This document shows positions 30,988 through 33,812 of a stretch of 33,812 nt of DNA, piece by piece. Each line of letters begins with the position of its first letter. Within the stretch, counting starts at the first letter, position 1. The stretch comes from Pelargonium nanum (Eukaryota > Streptophyta > Magnoliopsida > Geraniales > Geraniaceae): the NCBI GenBank assembly GCA_036897485.1, contig JAYMTF010000558.1:1-33812 (forward strand). Reading direction: 5' to 3'. Under the pieces are notes generated by a model. It had not been told where the DNA came from and made no database searches. It worked only from the letters and a program-made list of their open reading frames with translations. The position numbers and the translations under genes were made by a program.

Positions 30988-33064
30988 CACTGATCACTGA
31001 TCAGGTAATGGTAACAAATTGCACCAAACTAAAGCCTATTTATTTGTTTTGCTGGCTTTAACTGCTCATTAGTTCCTAGAAAACATGCATATCTCTCTAA
31101 TTAATCTGTCAGATTAGTTTGCGGAATCTGCTATCTTTAGTTTTCTTTTAGCCTAGAATCGAAATAAGCTGAACCCTTGAGCTTCACCTTCTTGTTTTCT
31201 AGATTCCCATGTACTGTTAGCGGGTCAGCTTTAACGAGGTTCTTGATATGCTACTGATTTTCTTGCATTATGCGAGTTTCACAATGTCAAGTTATGATGT
31301 ATTTCTTTGTTTTGTGCCGTCAATGACTACAAGTTCTCTTGTTTTGGGATAACGATGTTTCATGGCTTGACGTATTCGTTCCATTTACGATTGTCTGATA
31401 TGTACATGCAAAAGGCATGCAAGAACATACTCGTATTCGTGGTTCGTACAGGCCTTGTATTGCTGTGAGTATTCGAAATTGTTGTACTTGGATAGGTGGT
31501 GATTTGACAACATTGTCGCTAGCTAGGGGAGATTAGACAACAATGGTTGCGTTGTGCAGTCTTGTTCGAGCCACCAAAACAACACTTTCTAAGGATCAGT
31601 TCAGATGTGCCACCCAACCTACAGCCAACATCATCTAAGGATCGCAAAACCCCACCTTCCATAAATTTGACTCACAAGTTATTTGATTCGTACGTTGTTC
31701 CATAGTCTTAACAAATTATAATATTGTATGGTTTAATAGTTTATTTATAACTCAAACAGAGACGCCTAGCCCACATTGTGGCCAAATCTAAGCGCATGAA
31801 GGTAGGCAACGGGTAAAAGCATATTCAAACTACCTTTTGGGAGGTACTAATTAGGTAATGATATAGAGCATTCCGTGAAATAATTCATGATGTTATTGAA
31901 AACACATAATTTAGATCTCCATCTCATTGATCATCCACGACTCTTGGCTTAGTAGTTAAGGAAGATCGAGTTTTGTGTGTTATTTTGAAACCTTATAAAG
32001 TAAAAATTCATATGTGTCCGGAAAGCCACCCTTTTTAAAGAATAAGATACTTATTTTCACAAAAGTGACCCGTAACTGATAACATGACTTCATGTGACTA
32101 GTTGATGGTGGCGTCATAATTAATGAGCATATGGTTGCTTCCCAAGAATGCTCTTTCCAAGCGAGGTACGAGACTTTCAATTATCTTTTAGGAGTAGTGG
32201 ATGATAACTTGAGTTTGTAGAAGTCCCTTTCATGTATGCGCGAGTTTTTAACGACTCGTGGCAGCATGTGCGTGACATCATTGAAAAAACACGGGGCACT
32301 AGGCGTGTGACCTCATTGTGGATGTGTCCGGAGGGAGGGGGGCTCTCCAAGCTTGATCTCTTAGACAAGGCTTGAAAAATGGAATCCCGATAATAGGTTC
32401 CCAAGGGATTCCTCTAAAGACTGGACTTTTGGTTTGACTCCCAAAATTGGAGCTTCCTATAGAATTAAGTTTCTAAGAATGACCCCTTTAGTTTGACTTG
32501 ATATCTCGACTCGGAGGTTGTTTCTTAGACGTCCTCATGTTCGGGTGCACTTGTTTTCAAACCATCTCGCTCTCATTAGAGTTTTCATGTATACATGCCA
32601 AAAAAAATTCACCATATTAACTTGTGGAAAATTAGGTATGATAAGCTAATTCATATCCCCTCTAAATATTAAAAATAAAGATAATGCGAACATTGTGATG
32701 AATTTAAGAGATTTCTATTTTAAGAAAATTAAACTGGCAATTAGCTTAAAACAAATTTATATTATTACAAATAAATAACTTTTTTTAATGACAAATAATT
32801 TTTTTTTGAAATAAGACAAATAAATATTTAGTTTAGTAAAAAATACAGCAGTAATTAATTCATTAATCCCATACTTTACATAATGACCATAAAGTCAGCC
32901 ACTCAACCACTATAATTTAAAAGCAAACAACAAACGAAAACAAACAAACAAAGCATCATAAAAGTCCATATCTTGATCTTGCGCACCCATGCACCCGCAA
33001 ATTTCTTAAATCTTTTTATCTTATTGCTATGGTCAAACACCACCAACACAATAAATTATTATTC
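30988..33064. other. Intergenic DNA between convergent NET1A-like and LRR genes
   Basis: The left few hundred bases should hold the NET1A-like 3' UTR and the right ones the LRR gene 3' UTR; no strong AATAAA was found for either. A GC-richer tract at about 32180-32590 has the texture of a decayed repeat. Near 31944 TTGGCTTAGTAGTTAAGG resembles a SINE A box but lacks a B box at the right distance. Confidence 0.4.
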
Positions 33065-33812
33065 TCACGGATAATAACGATGAACCGGCGGCGGCGGAGG
33101 AGACGGCCGCGGCGGCGGACTGGTCGGCTTGCACCCGTACGAGGCACAATCAACATAATGATTAGAGTTATAAAACGTAACACATTCCTTCTCCGACCTC
33201 TGCTTAGGCCTATGTGGTATACAATTCTTGCGGTCGTTTCTGTCCGGTAGCTTTAAACACAAACTCGGCTCGCCGTAGAAGTAGTTGCCTGAGTAAGTGA
33301 AGTTCTTCAAGTTCTTGAGAGAGCATATACTTTCCGGGATGTCTCCGGACAGCTTGTTGCTCGCAACATTGAGCTGCTCTAGTTTTCTCATATGTCCCAT
33401 TGTCTCCGGCAGCGAGCCGACGAGCTGGTTCGAGCTGACGTCGAAGACGGTGACGTCTTTGAGCAGCCCGATCTCCGGCGGGAGACAGCCGGTGAGCCCG
33501 ACGTTCATGAGGATGATCTCTTTTACTGTTTTGGCCATTTTCTTGATACTCGCCGGCTGGAGGCAGAGTTTGAGGTTGTTGTTGGCGAAGACGGCGACGG
33601 AGACCGGAGAGTTCCCGATGTTCCCGGGGAGCGACCGGAACTTGTTGCTGTTGATAAATAAAGCGTCGAGCTTCAAGTCGAAGAGGGCCGACGGGATGTC
33701 GCCGGCGAACCCATTGAAGCGGATGTCGAGAAACTTGAGGGACGGGATGGAGAGGACGACACGTGGGAATTCTCCGGTGAGGTTGTTGTTGCTGACGTCG
33801 AGCTCGTGGGGG
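33065..33812 (-). CDS. LRR-extensin-like cell-wall protein, 3' part, 5' end beyond the window
   Basis: The minus-strand frame is open from the right edge to a TGA at 33065-33067, giving about 248 C-terminal residues. Reading from the edge there are LRR segments such as LDVSNNNLTGEFP, LDIRFNGFAGDIP, NVGLTGCLPPEIGLL, FDVSSNQLVGSLPE and LNVASNKLSGDIPESI. A cysteine-rich hinge follows (NCIPHRP, QRSEKEC, VDCASYGC), ending in a short proline-rich tail SPPPRPSPPPPPVHRYYP. This order (LRR, cysteine hinge, extensin motif) is that of LRX/PEX-type proteins, whose LRR part is known to bind RALF peptides in the wall. The extensin part is only about 20 residues, so it may be one of the short relatives such as At4g06744-like proteins. 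The signal peptide and N-terminal LRR-flanking region lie outside the window. Coding DNA is clearly GC-richer than the other two genes. Confidence 0.88.
   Translation of the reverse strand, partial: PHELDVSNNNLTGEFPRVVLSIPSLKFLDIRFNGFAGDIPSALFDLKLDALFINSNKFRSLPGNIGNSPVSVAVFANNNLKLCLQPASIKKMAKTVKEIILMNVGLTGCLPPEIGLLKDVTVFDVSSNQLVGSLPETMGHMRKLEQLNVASNKLSGDIPESICSLKNLKNFTYSGNYFYGEPSLCLKLPDRNDRKNCIPHRPKQRSEKECVTFYNSNHYVDCASYGCKPTSPPPRPSPPPPPVHRYYP

Noticed and set aside
31940..31985. A-box-like TTGGCTTAGTAGTTAAGG suggesting another SINE
   Set aside because: No B box lies at the required distance, and there is no tail or target duplication.
33392..33661. Plus-strand frame of 89 codons opposite the LRR gene
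   Set aside because: It is antisense to a clear LRR-coding frame; its length reflects high GC content rather than coding.
1..33812. A novel multi-gene system, CRISPR array or biosynthetic cluster
   Set aside because: There are only three protein genes, from unrelated known plant families; no regularly spaced direct repeats with unique spacers and no co-oriented set of enzymes were seen.

Overview
The window is nuclear DNA of a dicot plant. The genes have many GT-AG introns, the proteins belong to plant-specific families (tesmin/TSO1-like CXC, NETWORKED actin-binding, LRR-extensin), and AT-rich intergenic DNA is dotted with short non-autonomous transposons. The protein wording would suit an asterid, perhaps Lamiales, but that is a weak guess from family resemblance only.

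Layout. 1-9.4 kb: gene-poor, AT-rich DNA with a non-autonomous hAT element (1399-1659, perfect 8-bp target duplication), two diverged copies of a Stowaway-like repeat, a possible SINE, a 29-bp minisatellite and a promoter-like stretch with three G-box cores but no recognisable gene. 9.5-15.0 kb, plus strand: a complete ten-exon CXC/CRC-domain gene (788 aa, TCX2/TSO1/LIN54-like). 15.1-21.0 kb: intergenic, with a decayed RNase H fragment of a retroelement, LTR-like DNA, and two tRNA-derived SINEs with perfect 14- and 16-bp target duplications. 21.1-31.0 kb, plus strand: a NETWORKED 1A-like gene (1838 aa) with two introns in its 5' leader, a 2.8-kb coding-region intron that holds a third SINE, and one giant coding exon. 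31.0-33.06 kb: intergenic. 33.065-33.812, minus strand: the 3' part of an LRR-extensin-like gene that runs off the right edge.

The three genes show no evident functional link; this is an ordinary plant gene neighbourhood. The CXC protein would act in the nucleus on cell-cycle genes. NET1A would tie actin to membranes at the plasma membrane and plasmodesmata. The LRR-extensin-like protein would act in the cell wall. NET1A and the LRR gene are convergent, about 2.1 kb apart.

I found no evidence for a novel multi-gene system. The best second looks are four indel-free 56-residue repeats (eight heptads each) in NET1A, a consensus E2F site just upstream of a gene whose product resembles an E2F-linked DREAM subunit, several different SINE insertions with intact target duplications, and the uORF-bearing NET1A leader. 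Exon borders were set by hand from splice consensus, reading phase and family similarity. Both complete coding sequences add up to whole codons.
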